Positions 48,871-60,124 of a DNA stretch of 64,000 nucleotides are shown here, in pieces; within the stretch, counting starts at the first letter, position 1; the number at the start of each line of letters is the position of its first letter. Under the pieces are notes generated by a model that was given only the letters and a program-made list of their open reading frames with translations, did not search any database and was not told the origin of the DNA. Origin of the DNA: Annona cherimola (Eukaryota; Streptophyta; Magnoliopsida; Magnoliales; Annonaceae). The translations under genes were made by a program, and so were the position numbers. The stretch spans positions 126,636,564 through 126,700,563 of the forward strand of contig CM059971.1 of the NCBI GenBank assembly GCA_030490835.1. The letters are read 5' to 3'.

Positions 48871-49053
48871 ATTTTGTAAAATGCCACTGATTTTTAAAAA
48901 TAAAAAATAAATATCCAAAATACTTCAAAAACGGTAAAAATTAATACAAAAGTTAAATACATTTAGATTAACAGTTGTATAAAAATTTTTTAAAAAATTA
49001 AAAAAATAAGTTAAAGCACCCGAGTGCAAGCTAAGTGCAATGTATAAGCAATG
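48871..49053. mobile_element. Partial foldback element replacing the exon 1 donor of copy A
   Basis: The sequence from AAAATGCCACTGATTTTTAA to AAAGCACCCGAGTGCA matches one arm of the foldback family at 37,340-37,725 and 47,542-47,894. It replaces about 40 bp of copy C (63,073-63,113) that carries the end of exon 1 (CFEKISEQ) and its GT donor. Confidence 0.75.
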
Positions 49054-49379
49054 GGCAAGTCTGCAAACCAGGTTTCAGCTTTATTCAAATCGTCGGCGTC
49101 TTTGCCCTTAAGGGCGTAGTAAACGGAAGAAACGGCAGCGGCTTTGAAAGGGAACCAATACGTCCACTGATCTCTCTGTTCAGGGCCGAGGTAAATAAGC
49201 GGAGACAAGACCAAGGCCTTCGGATTGAATGCCTCTGGACAGGCCTTTCTCACGCGATGAGCGACCGCAAGCGGAGCATCTCCAGGGGACGCTTCCGCCA
49301 TGCTCATTTCGAGGGACCGATATCTTTTTTTTTGCCCCTGTTCCTTCAAGACCTACATTTTCTCCTGATTTGCTATGTA

Positions 49380-49690
49380 TTTCTAGTTAGCTTGAATGCT
49401 CGAAAGTTTATATATCAATCAAGGAGGAATGGGTTTTTTGCTTCCAATTTTAGTCATCTAGGTTTTCTTTAGGCCCAGTTTTCTCCCATTCCTTTCCTGG
49501 ATTGTCTCGATTCTTAGTATGAATCGAATGAAAAAAAAGTTGAGGCCTGTCGCTTGCAAGAGGAGGAATCCATGATTCTGTTTTGTGGATAGAGCAATTT
49601 CCACGTTCAGCATCTGATGATTCTGTTTCAACATGAAACTCGATGAGTTGGACTATCACGCGATTTACGAACAAAAGTAGTAGAAATTTC
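49380..49690. repeat. Duplicated upstream segment of DUF247 unit A
   Basis: Matches about 52,575-52,835 (unit B) and 63,420-63,720 (unit C). Shared strings include GTTTATATATCAAT, GAGGAATC, ATGATTCTGTTTTGTG and ATGATTCTGTTTCAACA. It probably contains the promoter of the gene. Confidence 0.8.
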
Positions 49691-49704
49691 CAGTGTCATA
49701 ATTC

Positions 49705-49990
49705 CATAAAGCCGGACATATTTTTTAAATTTTTTATGAATTTTTTATAAAATTGTTATTTTAGGTATATTTAATTTATACAACAAAATTTACCACTTTT
49801 GAATATGTATATATATTTTTAAATTTTAAATAGATGGGTATTTTAGAAATTTTTAAATGACTAAAATAATCTTATCTTTGAAATTTAAGCAAAAAAAAAA
49901 AAACTTTAAAAATAGTAGAACTTAATATATGTATTAAATAACCTACAATAACAGTCTTAACAAATCTTCTTTCTTTTGAACGACCAAGTT
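49705..49990. mobile_element. Foldback element between units A and B
   Basis: AATTTACCACTTTTGAATAT on the left pairs with AATAGTAGAACTTAATATAT on the right around a centre near 49,855. The arms resemble those at 36,797-37,141. Ends are approximate. Confidence 0.5.
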
Positions 49991-50024
49991 CACTACTTCA
50001 CTCAAATGCGGGCAATGCTAAGCT

Positions 50025-50700
50025 GATTTTTTAATTCTAAACCACAATATATTTAATATATCATATTTACTTAGGAAAATTTTATTATAAAATGATCATA
50101 ACATATTATACAGTATTAAAAAAATCTAATAAAATATTTACATTAAGTTCGATGCCTACATGCATACATTTCCTAATTAAATAATTCTTATTTGTCATAT
50201 AATATAAAAAATCATTTCAAAAAAGATGAACGGTTTGAATTTCACAAAATCAGCCTTGTGAAATTGGAACCAAACATTTCCATATTCGAGAAAAGTGGAA
50301 AACATCTTCACTTTATCACTTCCCAGTGAAAAACAAATAAAACATAAATTCGTTTTTCGGTGATAATAAGACTGGCAATAACAGCGCACCATGAACTAGC
50401 TAGTAATACTACAATGCTCACGTGACAACGATGTTTGGACAAAGTACATAGAAAATTTCCCTAGAATTCCTCTGTCTTTGGCCACTACAGGGAGAAAGTA
50501 ATTTTCTTGTGAACGACCAGCTAGAAAAAAAAAATGATTAAAATTTGGAATTAACATGAACCGCTTGAGGTTCTCTTGTTGTTGTTGAGACCTACAAGTC
50601 TAATAATGTTGTTTCCATATTCATTTTTATATATTGTGCCGTTTTGAATGATACTATTTACTTAAATAGATATTGAGAATGGATTGAAATGTTTCAATCA
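50025..50700. repeat. Duplicated 3'-flank segment of DUF247 unit B
   Basis: Matches 43,331-43,790 plus 44,530-44,690 in unit A without their two insertions, and 59,213-59,510 in unit C. It thus gives the ancestral order of this flank. Confidence 0.78.
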
Positions 50701-51329
50701 CCTGTTGCTCCTCATTTTTTTCCTTATGAAGTCGGATGCCTGATGATAGGGATGTATTGGAACAATAATGCACGTGTAAGGCGGCATGTGTGAGGTAATG
50801 AGGTAGGTGAGCTTAGTGGGCCTGGGTCGAGAAGGTCGTGGATTTTGGGGGGGAATCGTTTTGGGTGCTCTTTCATCAGCTGCAATTTGCAGTTAGAGAA
50901 TACAATAGAATATTTTAGAGAGTAGTTTCATTCTTTCTGGTAATGGGTTCTTAAATCTCATGCCTCTGTAATTCATCAATTCTTTGTATGAAATCCGTGA
51001 TTTGTTGGCATTAATTTGAAATAGGAAGGCTAGGAAGCACTTCTTGTTGAACGGATTATATCGGGTAATTTATGAGTGATTTTTTGGGTGCATTTATCCA
51101 TGCACATTTTGTAGATTTTCAGAAATTTAATAAAATATTAAATAATTTTAAAAATGATTGAATTTTAAATTCACAGGCATGGTATTTTTAATAATGCCCA
51201 AGTGAGCCCATGGCCAGCCCGAAAATTCAAGCGTGACCAAGTCCATTGGGCCCACACATTTGTACATTAATTTTTACAATATTTCATCATGAACGACAGG
51301 CTTATTTATAACAAATATCCATGCGTTCG

Positions 51330-51645
51330 ACCAAAAAAATCTATTTTTTAAATTTTTTAATTTTTTATAAATATGTAAAGTTAGATATATTTAAACTGTA
51401 GACCAATTTTTATCATTTTTAGATGCTTTTAAGTATTTTTAAATTTTTTTATCAAAAAAAAAGTATTTTTAAATTTTTAAAAAACAATGGCATTTTCATA
51501 AATCTCTGACTCAGAAATTATGAAAAATGTCACTGTGTTTAAAAATAAAAATATTTAAAAGCATGCAAAATGTTAAAAATTAGTCTATGGGTTAAATACA
51601 CTTAACTTTAAATGTTTATAAAAAAAAACAAAAAAAAAAGGTTAC
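51330..51645. mobile_element. Foldback element in the unit B 3' flank
   Basis: ATGGCATTTTCATAAATCTC pairs with AATTATGAAAAATGTCACTG around a centre near 51,516, and the outer arms (CTGTAGACCAATTTTTATCA with TGTTAAAAATTAGTCTATGG) also pair. A small internal repeat of AAGTATTTTTAAATTTTT is present. Confidence 0.6.
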
Positions 51646-51674
51646 ACGGCTCCTAAATAAATGGAAATAGGAAA

Positions 51675-52502
51675 TCTCGCTACTTTCTTCTCTTGACGGC
51701 ATCAACAGCGGTTGCAATGACGGAGACAGCAGCCGCCATAGATGAAGTCAATTTCAAAGCGGGCCCATTCCTGACCCAGAATTTCTTCATCCTTCCATCG
51801 TAATAGGCCTTCATCCCCCTTAACACCCCACACTTCTTCGGCGCCCTCACATCCCCTACGTCATCCACCAGCTCCTTCAACAGCTGCAAGTACCTCGTCA
51901 CCGGCCGCCGCTGCTCCGCCATCTGCAGCGCCACCAGGTTCCGGAGCACCATCTCGATCTTCGAATCGGGCAGCTGCAGCGCATCCCCCTCGAACCGGAC
52001 GTCGTTGACGAACCCGGTGAGAACCGCCTCGAATCAGATCCCCACCCGGGCCAGCTCCTTAGCTGGTGGAATGGGCCATGACACAGCATCCCAGTAGCAG
52101 CGGCGGCTATTTTGGGATTCTGAAGGAAATGTTGCAAGCAGTCAAGCAATGTGGATTCTGGGAAGCGAGTTTGGAGATTAGTGTTGGAGGCGTAGAAAGG
52201 GGAGTGATATCGACAGAAGACAAAATTTCATTGTCGGGTTTTCCGCATAGCTGAGCCACTTTGAAGAGCACAGGCATCGGGAACTGGTTCTTGCATGGCA
52301 TTGTCGGAGATGATTTGGGTTCCATGTCTTGATACCACGGACGCTTCCACAGTATCTCTGTCCTTTCCAGAGCATTGTTTGAAGTCGCGGAGACAAGACT
52401 TAAGGCCTTTGGCTTGAATGCCTCGGGGTGGGCCTCTCTCACGCGATGAGGGACCGAAAGCGGAGTAGGGCGACTAACTTCCACTTCCACCATGTTCATC
52501 AT
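51675..52502 (-). pseudogene. DUF247 pseudogene, copy B (exon 1/exon 2 deletion fusion)
   Basis: From ATG 52,502 the frame gives MMNMVEVEVSRPTPLSVPHRVREAHPEAFKPKALS, which is exon 1. At about 52,387 it joins directly to exon 2 sequence corresponding to FKQCSGKDRD. The rest of exon 1, the intron and about the first 25 codons of exon 2 are missing, a deletion of about 2.3 kb relative to copy C. Downstream there are frameshifts, and a further 102-bp in-frame loss near 51,814 removes the stretch corresponding to RWKSDEDV...VDAHVGK. The C-terminal part (KFWVRNGPALKLTSSMAAAVSV) is still readable. Confidence 0.88.
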
Positions 52503-53950
52503 GTTCCAATCCAGATTTCGAGGGACCGATAAATTTTTTCTTCTCTCTCTCTCTCTCTCTTTGAATGTTTCGTTTCGTTTCGTTTTGTTTATATATCAAT
52601 AAGGAATGGGTGTTTTGCTTCCCATATTAGCCATCTGGGTTTTCTATAGGCCCAGTTTTCGTCCAATCCTTTTCTTGGGATGTTTCGATTCTTGATACGG
52701 ATAAAGAAAGATTGAGGCGTGTTGCATGCAAGACGAGGAATCGCATGATTCTGTTTTGTGGATACACAATTTCCAAGATCAGCATCTTATGATTCTGTTT
52801 CAACAAGAAACTCCATGAATTGGACCATCCCATTAATGCAATACCAATGAAAATGACATCTCTTCGCTAATTATAAAAATATGTGCAGCAGTAGCGCCTA
52901 GCGGCAATACAATGGGCTAGACTAAGAGGTCTACGGGTAAAAATATAAAGAAATGATGCAAATTATAAAAGCAAACTTGCATTGAGGAATATGGATGGAA
53001 GGAAAAGGGAGTAAGAATAAGAAGTATGCACGTTTATAAAATACAAAAATTAAATATAACGCAGGTACAAAAATAAACTTGATGCATACAACTGCAAGAA
53101 TGAAAATTAAATATTCAATGCGAGTTAGCAAGTTCAATAGTTTGGTATGACACAAGTTAGATACAAAAATTAAATATGCAAATAAAAAACAAAAGATGCA
53201 GAATGAGGTTTAAGATAAAAAGTGAGAATACAGAGAATGTTTGTGAACACCTAAAACTTTTCAATCTAAAACTTTTAAATATCTGCTACTACTATATTTT
53301 TTAATTTTTTTTCACTTTTTACTACATAACTGCATTAATTTTCAATTATTTTTACATCTAACCTATATGTAACATACCGGTCTAGAAAAGTGATCGTAAG
53401 CCGTATATTTAATGTAATTTTTCAAGATCAATCATACATTTATGACAAAATTAATTATTATATTAATTTATAAAAAAATTCAAATTTTCACTTGAACTAA
53501 TCATGTTCCTATTATTAAATCAAAGACATAAATAAAAATTACATGTCCACTATTTGCAATACATGCCTTGAAATAAATAATTAGAAATAAATATTCTTGA
53601 AAATATTCACGTAAATCCAAAACGCTAGTATCCCACTTGATTTGATACACTTGTAAAAATAATGGGTTAGTTCCAACATGACTAGCAAGTAGAAAATTAT
53701 TTAAAAATGGATTATGGTCCAATTTAAAACTTAATTAAATGATAAAATAATCATTTAGTTTAATATATCAAAAATTAGGCCTCAAATACAAAATCAAACC
53801 CTTCCATTGAGTCCAGAAGCATCAAAAATAAAAAAAATGGACTATTTGATCATTCAAATCGGAGTTAAGATGAACAAATCATGTCCAAATGAAATGGACG
53901 GTCCACATCATTTCTACCTTTCTTGCGGATGGGTCCCACGTGGCCCTCTG

Positions 53951-54142
53951 CTATTCAGCCCTTAGAGCTGTAATAAGCTTCACGGCATTTTTCAAAGCCA
54001 TTTGAACATCAGAAGCGTCCAAATACAAATATATATAAGCCTTAAAAGAGTAAAAGCAACGACAACAACAGGTTGGTTGCAATAACACAACCTCCAAGCA
54101 TCTCACGGAATTTCCTCTCAGATCTGTCTGACGAATATTTCT
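53951..54142 (-). other. Possible exon fragment of unknown gene
   Basis: On the minus strand an acceptor-like TTGGCAG is followed by an open frame (KYSSDRSERKFREMLGG, then CVIATNLLLSLLLLF and a stop), and an overlapping frame ends ALKNAVKLITALRAE. It reads more like protein than its surroundings and has a hydrophobic end, but I cannot name a family. It may be a captured or decayed terminal exon. Confidence 0.2.
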
Positions 54143-54829
54143 GCCAAGATAAAACGAAAGCGGAATTTGCGACTTAATTGATATTTCACATATATTCAAA
54201 TTGCCTGACTTGTGTGCTATACGTAAATTCTGATATATATACTGAAATCATAACTAAGCACACTTATATAATAATTTTAATATCCACGTATTATCTCATA
54301 TAGATTTACATCAATGCATTTCTAAAATAAAATGCATAATAAAGTATAACAATCTCAATATACAAATTTTAGGCAAAATTTTACTTCCTAAATAAATCAT
54401 AAAATATATGATATCTATTGCCTAAAAATCATAATATATAAGATACACAATTTATGAAATTAATTAGGACGACAAAAATGCACATTTATTGAATTAAAAT
54501 CAACTCCCAAATAAGATCTTACTTGCTTATAAATTCCTTCTAGAGCTTTCTCTTCTTTCCCGCGACTTTAGCTCTCAAAGCTTCCGTAGCTAAGATTAAT
54601 TATTTTTTTTGCGGAACCCTCTACTCAAATTCTAGACTTCTAAGACCACTTGAACCACCTGCATGCCAACCGAGTTATAGGGGTTGCTGAAACATCATTC
54701 AAAAATAAAAATAAAAATTTAACCCGTGACATATTTAAATAATAATTAGGCAAGACCCATTATTACCTATCCGGTACAGTTGGTCAAAAAGTCTACCATT
54801 GCCACGTAGGATGCCCTAAGTAGATTTTG

Positions 54830-54990
54830 ACTAGTCCACTCAAATTATTATTATTTTTAATAGTTTACATTATTTTAACTCTATTCTCTTTACTCTTTAT
54901 TATTAATCTTATTAAATCACATTATTTTTTCATATTTCAAAAAATTTTACATAAAAAACTTCTTATTAAAAGTTTTATCACTTTCCAAAC
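54830..54990. mobile_element. M1-family MITE fragment
   Basis: Blocks ATTTTAACTCTATTCTCTTT, TTAATCTTATTAAATCACAT and TATCACTTTCCAAACACGCC match the right half of the MITE at 48,294-48,556. The left half is missing. Confidence 0.6.
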
Positions 54991-56244
54991 ACGCCTAAGA
55001 GAAAAGGTGTAGATATGAGGTCAAAGAAAGAAAATAAAAGTGTTAATTTTGAAATGATACAAGTTATTAAAATTTTTTATATAATACAGAATTCATTGAA
55101 ATCAAATATGTGTCCCAATTAGACGCAATTATCAATTATTATTATGTATGAAAATATAGGAATGCAAGTAATTACCAGTAAATTAGAAACAAAAATTAAT
55201 AGATTAATTTTATTTAGAGTTACTACTAACCGAATAATGATAAGTCATGTACAATAAGACACTAAAATATAGAGATTGTGTGAGTGAATTCACCACCAGA
55301 AATTTATTTACTAAGCTTTTTATGAAACCTTAACTCAAATTAGAAATTGGAGTGGGAACCTATTCCCTCGAATTTGGGCGAGAAATAAAATGGGAACTCT
55401 ATGTCTGTGTTAAGTGAATTTTATCTCACAGTATAAGGAGGGTGAGAATTTAGTTTCTTTGGGTACGGTAACTCAAGATGAAAATTAAAAAAATAATTCT
55501 TTTCATTTTCAAACCGCCATTTTTAAAATCCTTGATATGAATGGTATGATGAAAAAAATGATTGCTGAAAATTTTGAAAGGAGGTAACGTGATGGGAAAT
55601 AACCTCAGTTCTGCATGCATGATGACTACGCTTGTGCCAAATCTTTTTTTTTTTTTTTTTTTAAAGGCCATGCACCGTGTAAATAGAATTATAGAATACG
55701 ATGAAAATAGTTTTTTGTTGTTTTCTTAAACCATGAAACGTTCTAGATGAAATGCTATGGAAATTATATTTTAAAATATTTTTTTCTAAATCATGAGCGG
55801 TCAAAAATAAAATGTGATAAAATGACATTTTGGAAATGATTTTTTTTCAAGTGATGATTTAAATCATCATTCTTATAATTTTGATGCAAACAAAGAGCTG
55901 CTAGAAATGTTTTTAGATACTTTAGGATGCAACAGCATGATAAGGGAGGATACACTTCGGTGCTGGATGGTCGTGCATAAAACCAAAAAAAAAAAATGTT
56001 TTTATTTTTATTTTCGAAAGAACGAGTATCCCAGCATGATGAACGGAAAGGTGTCATGGAATGAAGGGGAAAAAAACTCTGGATGGTGGGCTAGACCATT
56101 ACAGATGCATGGTGACGGACATGATTGCATGAAATAAAACTGGGGAATGTCAGGTACCCTCTGGATAGAGTAATGGAAAAGAAAGATTGCAAATTTTGTA
56201 TGCATGACATAGATGGGTGGAAAAAGAGGACGGATTTTGGTGTG

Positions 56245-56480
56245 CAATGGGAGGAATTTGCTGCTGACTTGAAATCATGAACAGAGAACAGAAAGAATGG
56301 CGGAGATCATAGCGGACATGGCATGTGGTTTCATGGTGGTTTGGACGGAAACAAGACACCCAAGTGCCTCAACACCAATCACACCACCACCATCACGAGT
56401 AGCCAAATGCTACGCAACAAAATGGAGATTATATTGGGGAGCCAGTTGGAACGTGACAGAGAGATTTTGAATAGAAAGCT
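56245..56480. repeat. Duplicated segment shared with 63,785-64,000
   Basis: Shared strings include GTCATGTGGTTTCATGGTGG-type sequence, ACACCCAAGTGCCTCAACAC and AAATGCTACGCAACAAAATG. The copy here has an extra CCACCATCACGAGTAG-like stretch. No ORF is conserved between the two. Confidence 0.78.
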
Positions 56481-59212
56481 TGAGTGGAATGGGTGGAGGA
56501 TGCCTCCATCTATAACTTTTGGGTTTGAAAAAATTGCATATCAATTGGCTTTAATAATATTTTTTATGTGCTCATAATTGCCCATTTTGCAAAATTCCAA
56601 TTCAAGAGTGTCCTTCTTCATAATTTTATAAGTAATTTTGGAAAACCATCTTGGGGCCTGTGGTATTGGTTGGCTAGTAAGTCAACTTTCTCCTTTCAAT
56701 TGATTTTGTGTCCTTCTTTGTTTCTTGATCTTCATATGTTTTACTTTGATTTTTGATGATGCTCAACTTTATTGATGTCTCTTGGTTATTTCAATATCTT
56801 GGATCTTCACTTGGTAACTTGAATGTTATGGCTTTTATTTTTCGCTTGGAGTGATGCAAGTTCCTTTCTTTTGTTTGGTTAAATGTATCTTGACTGCTCA
56901 AGAATCTCATAAATTATTAATTATTGGATTGATCCAAACTATTCATCATATTGCTCTTGAGCTATTTAGCTCTTGTGAAATATTCTTTGCTTCATCTTAA
57001 GTATAAAATATTGTTGATTAATAGTTCCAAAATTGGCTTGAAGGCACAATAGGAAGGCCCATTCGTCAAATAGTCCTTACACAAATCTCAGGCTTCCAAG
57101 CATATGAGTTGACTCCAAAAATGTAAATTTCAAAAAGAGAACTATTATTTTCTAAGTGGGCAACAGAGTTTTAAAATAATAAGATGAAGAAACATATGCA
57201 TCTCTACTTAGGCCTAATGGTAGGAAGTTTACTACAGTGTAACTTGTTAAATTGTAAATAATATGTAAACTGATCCATTGTATTTTATATGGATATAAAA
57301 TTATATACATATATATCTATCTATCAAAGAGAATGATTATATTTACGATTATATGTAATCATTAAATGGTAAAAACATATACAAATTACATGTAAGAACT
57401 CTCATCTAATGCGGTTGGATGCGTTGGATCTCCCTTTTGTAACATTGTGCTTTCCAATAAGAGGCATAATCTTGTCAATTAGGGTTAAGAAGTACTTCGT
57501 CCACGCTAATAAATTTATTTTTAATTATTTTTAAATTTTTCTATGAACTTGTTAATTTAAATATATTTAATGTATAAATTAAGTTTTAACATTTTTAGAA
57601 ATATTTATGTATTTTTTTAGATTTTAACATATTGTTACTTTCGTAGTTTTTCATAGTTAAAAATTACAAAAATAACTATGTGTTTAAAATTTTTAAAAAA
57701 TATATACATCTTTAAAAATGATAAAATTTGGTTTATATATTAATATAAATAGATTAATAATTAAATTTATGGAAAAACGAAAAAATAAATACATTTTTGG
57801 TCTACGAGTCATTACTTAGCCGCGAGCTCCAAAATTATGTCTCTTTGTATAACAAGGTCATACAAAGCATTTCTTATAACTTTATCTATTTTGTCTTATC
57901 TTGGTAACGAGCATCTTGATGGTTGTTTCTTTTTGTTTTCACGTAACGAGCTCACGCTCGTGTACGTGTAACGAACATGTACACGGCTCCAATTGAAAAA
58001 TATACAGAAAACATACGATAAAAAGACGTGTAAACTAATTTATCTAGGTAAGAAATTAAGTTTCATCCAAATCAGATATATATGGCTCCTACTTAAAAAT
58101 ATGTAAAATAAATGATATAAAATTATTTAATTTATATATTAATTTACAAGCTATAATCTTAATTTTCAAACTTTTTAAATTATAATTCCTATGTGGATAA
58201 ATCATTTTATAAAATATTATTATATTCAAACTCATCCATGAATTAATCTACGTGTTTTCTATAATTTGAACGTAACATACATAAATTTTTAATGAAATGT
58301 CTCCTACCCACAACCTCATAAGGTGATTTTTGTTAATAATAAAACAAATAATATTAAATAATGTAAATAATTACTCAATAGCCAAAATGAGTATCGTTTA
58401 ATTAGAAGTGCAACTTAGGTTGAGTTAAATTTTAATCTTATTTTGAATCATGCTTAAATTAGCTCGAGGCAAGCTCATACTAAAAAAATTCAAGCTCAGC
58501 CCGAATTCAATTGAAATGGGTTAGCTTCAGGTTGAAGTGAACCTAAACCTGAATTACATGTAAAATAAATAGTTGTTAGTTCTAAAATTGCTTTATGCTA
58601 GAAAATATTTATTTCAAAATGACAAGTAATAAATTATTAAACATCTGATATTGGAAACTGCTGTGGAATGACATGCATCCTTGACAGAGTATCTCAACTG
58701 AGCTACATCTCAACTACTTCATTTCAATGTAGTCAAATTAATAATAAGTTTACAAATATTTACACCTCGTGTAATTTAAAAAGGGTAAATTTTTCTATAA
58801 ATTTATAGATGTGTTTGATATATGTTAAAAGTGCAACTATAAAGCCTAGAAATGCATGTGAGGACGTAAAGGCAATTAGGGGGAAAAAACATATTTTTTT
58901 GTACATATTGTCGAGAAAATGAAGGTAAAGCGCCAATCTGAAAATAAATAAATAAATAACAATATAGAGTATAAAATCAAGTTTCGTGTTTAGTATGAGT
59001 TAAAACTTTAGAATGAAACGTTTTTGGTGTACAATTTTAAAAATAGGAAAGTGATGTGATATGATAGCAATAATAATGAAGAATAAAAATAACAAAGTTA
59101 AAATAAATATGATAGTTAAAAAATAAGATAGTTATACAAGAAACTACGAATAAATGATTAAAAAGTAAGATAGTTTTTAAAAATTAAATTAAAAATTTTA
59201 TGGTAATGTGAA
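56481..59212. other. Intergenic DNA between units B and C
   Basis: No supported gene. A foldback lies at about 57,500-57,830, a fragment of the 38,179 foldback family at about 58,040-58,390, and an M1 MITE remnant at about 58,990-59,210. 56,580-57,130 is less AT-rich and could be a decayed retroelement, but no coding motif survives. Confidence 0.45.
57500..57830. mobile_element. Foldback element
   Basis: Left CGTAGTTTTTCATAGTTAAA and right arms pair around a centre near 57,660; the outer parts (TAATGTATAAATTAAGTTTT with AAATTTGGTTTATATATTAA) also pair. Arms of about 150 bp, ends approximate. Confidence 0.55.
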
Positions 59213-59510
59213 GCTCGTAATAAGAACGCATCACGAACTACGTAGTAATACTACAAGGCTCACATGACAACCATGTTTAGACAAGGTACATAGAAATTCT
59301 CCCCAGAATTCCTTCGATTTTGGCCGCTACAGGCAGTGAGTAATTTTCTTGTGAACGACCGGCTAGAAAAAATAAATAAATAAAAATCGAAATTAATATA
59401 TAAACTGCTTGAGGTTCTCTTATTGCTACTAAGACCAACCAGTCTAACAATGTTGTTTTTATATCTATCTTTATCTATTGTGTCATTTTGAATGACATTA
59501 TTTTAGCTAA

Positions 59511-59896
59511 AGCCTGCCGTCCATGATGAAAATTGTGCAAATATCTGGGCCCAATGGACTTTGTTCTGTTTGAATTGGGTCTCCAGGCTGGCTATGGGCT
59601 CACTTGGGCATCATTAAAAAAAAATCATGAGTTGTTGACTTTTTTTTATTGACATACGCAATTTAAAATTGATTTAAAATTTTATTAAATGTTTGAAAAT
59701 CCATAAAATGTGCATACATAAATGCACCCCAAAATAACTCATAAATAAACCACCTCCCTCCCACCAAATGATCTGTCCAACAGCAAAGCGCTTCGGCTGC
59801 AATGCGTGGCCTCTGACTCAACAAGGAAACGAGGGGCGAGCCAACACGAAACCGGCGATTGCAACATTTCCGTCCATTCTGATTGATTGATATTTA
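59511..59896. other. Inverted block in the 3' flank of unit C
   Basis: Read on the reverse strand, this block is collinear with unit A (about 44,655-45,410) and, for its distal part, with unit B (about 51,060-51,305). Markers are CTGTTGGACAGATCATTTGG, GAAATGTTGCAATC and the run GCCCAAGTGAGCCCATAGCC. On the plus strand it lies the opposite way round, between flanks that are in normal orientation. Confidence 0.75.
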
Positions 59897-60124
59897 TGCT
59901 CCTGACAACTGATATTACAATCACGCACTTTCATTAAGTTCACATCATTGAAGAAATTATCTGTAAATATCCCAAGTTCAGAGGAAAAATTTGTAAAAAC
60001 TCCACCACTAATGAAACCTGCACACGGACACGGCACGACTTGATCTCACATCGGCTCGCTGGAAGCCAACGGCAAATACCAAATACCAATGGACCACTGC
60101 CTCGGTGGCAACTAAATGGAAACC

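Larger units (their letters stand above)
45440..49307 (-). pseudogene. DUF247 pseudogene, copy A
   Basis: Exon 1 starts at ATG 49,307 (MSMAEASPGDAPLAVAHRVR) and follows copy C as far as KAETWFADL, where its last part and the splice donor are replaced by foreign sequence (48,871-49,053). Exon 2 resumes at about 46,342 behind a TTGGACAG acceptor (CDAIYLAVDFHNDFNQCSG...). It has a frameshift near 45,850 (GGCCCCCCGAACC against GCCCCGTCGAACC in copy C), a second near 45,665, and a TAA at 45,562-45,564 where copy C has Asp-Glu after Tyr-Tyr. The intron also holds one MITE and one foldback element absent from copy C. Probably non-functional. Confidence 0.88.
52836..56240. other. Unit-B-specific intervening DNA
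   Basis: This 3.4 kb separates two segments (to 52,835 and from 56,245) whose relatives in unit C lie close together (63,420-63,720 and 63,785-64,000). It is AT-rich, with an M1 MITE remnant at about 54,830-54,990 and another at about 53,250-53,400. I recognise no mobile-element termini that would explain the whole block as one insertion. Confidence 0.45.
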
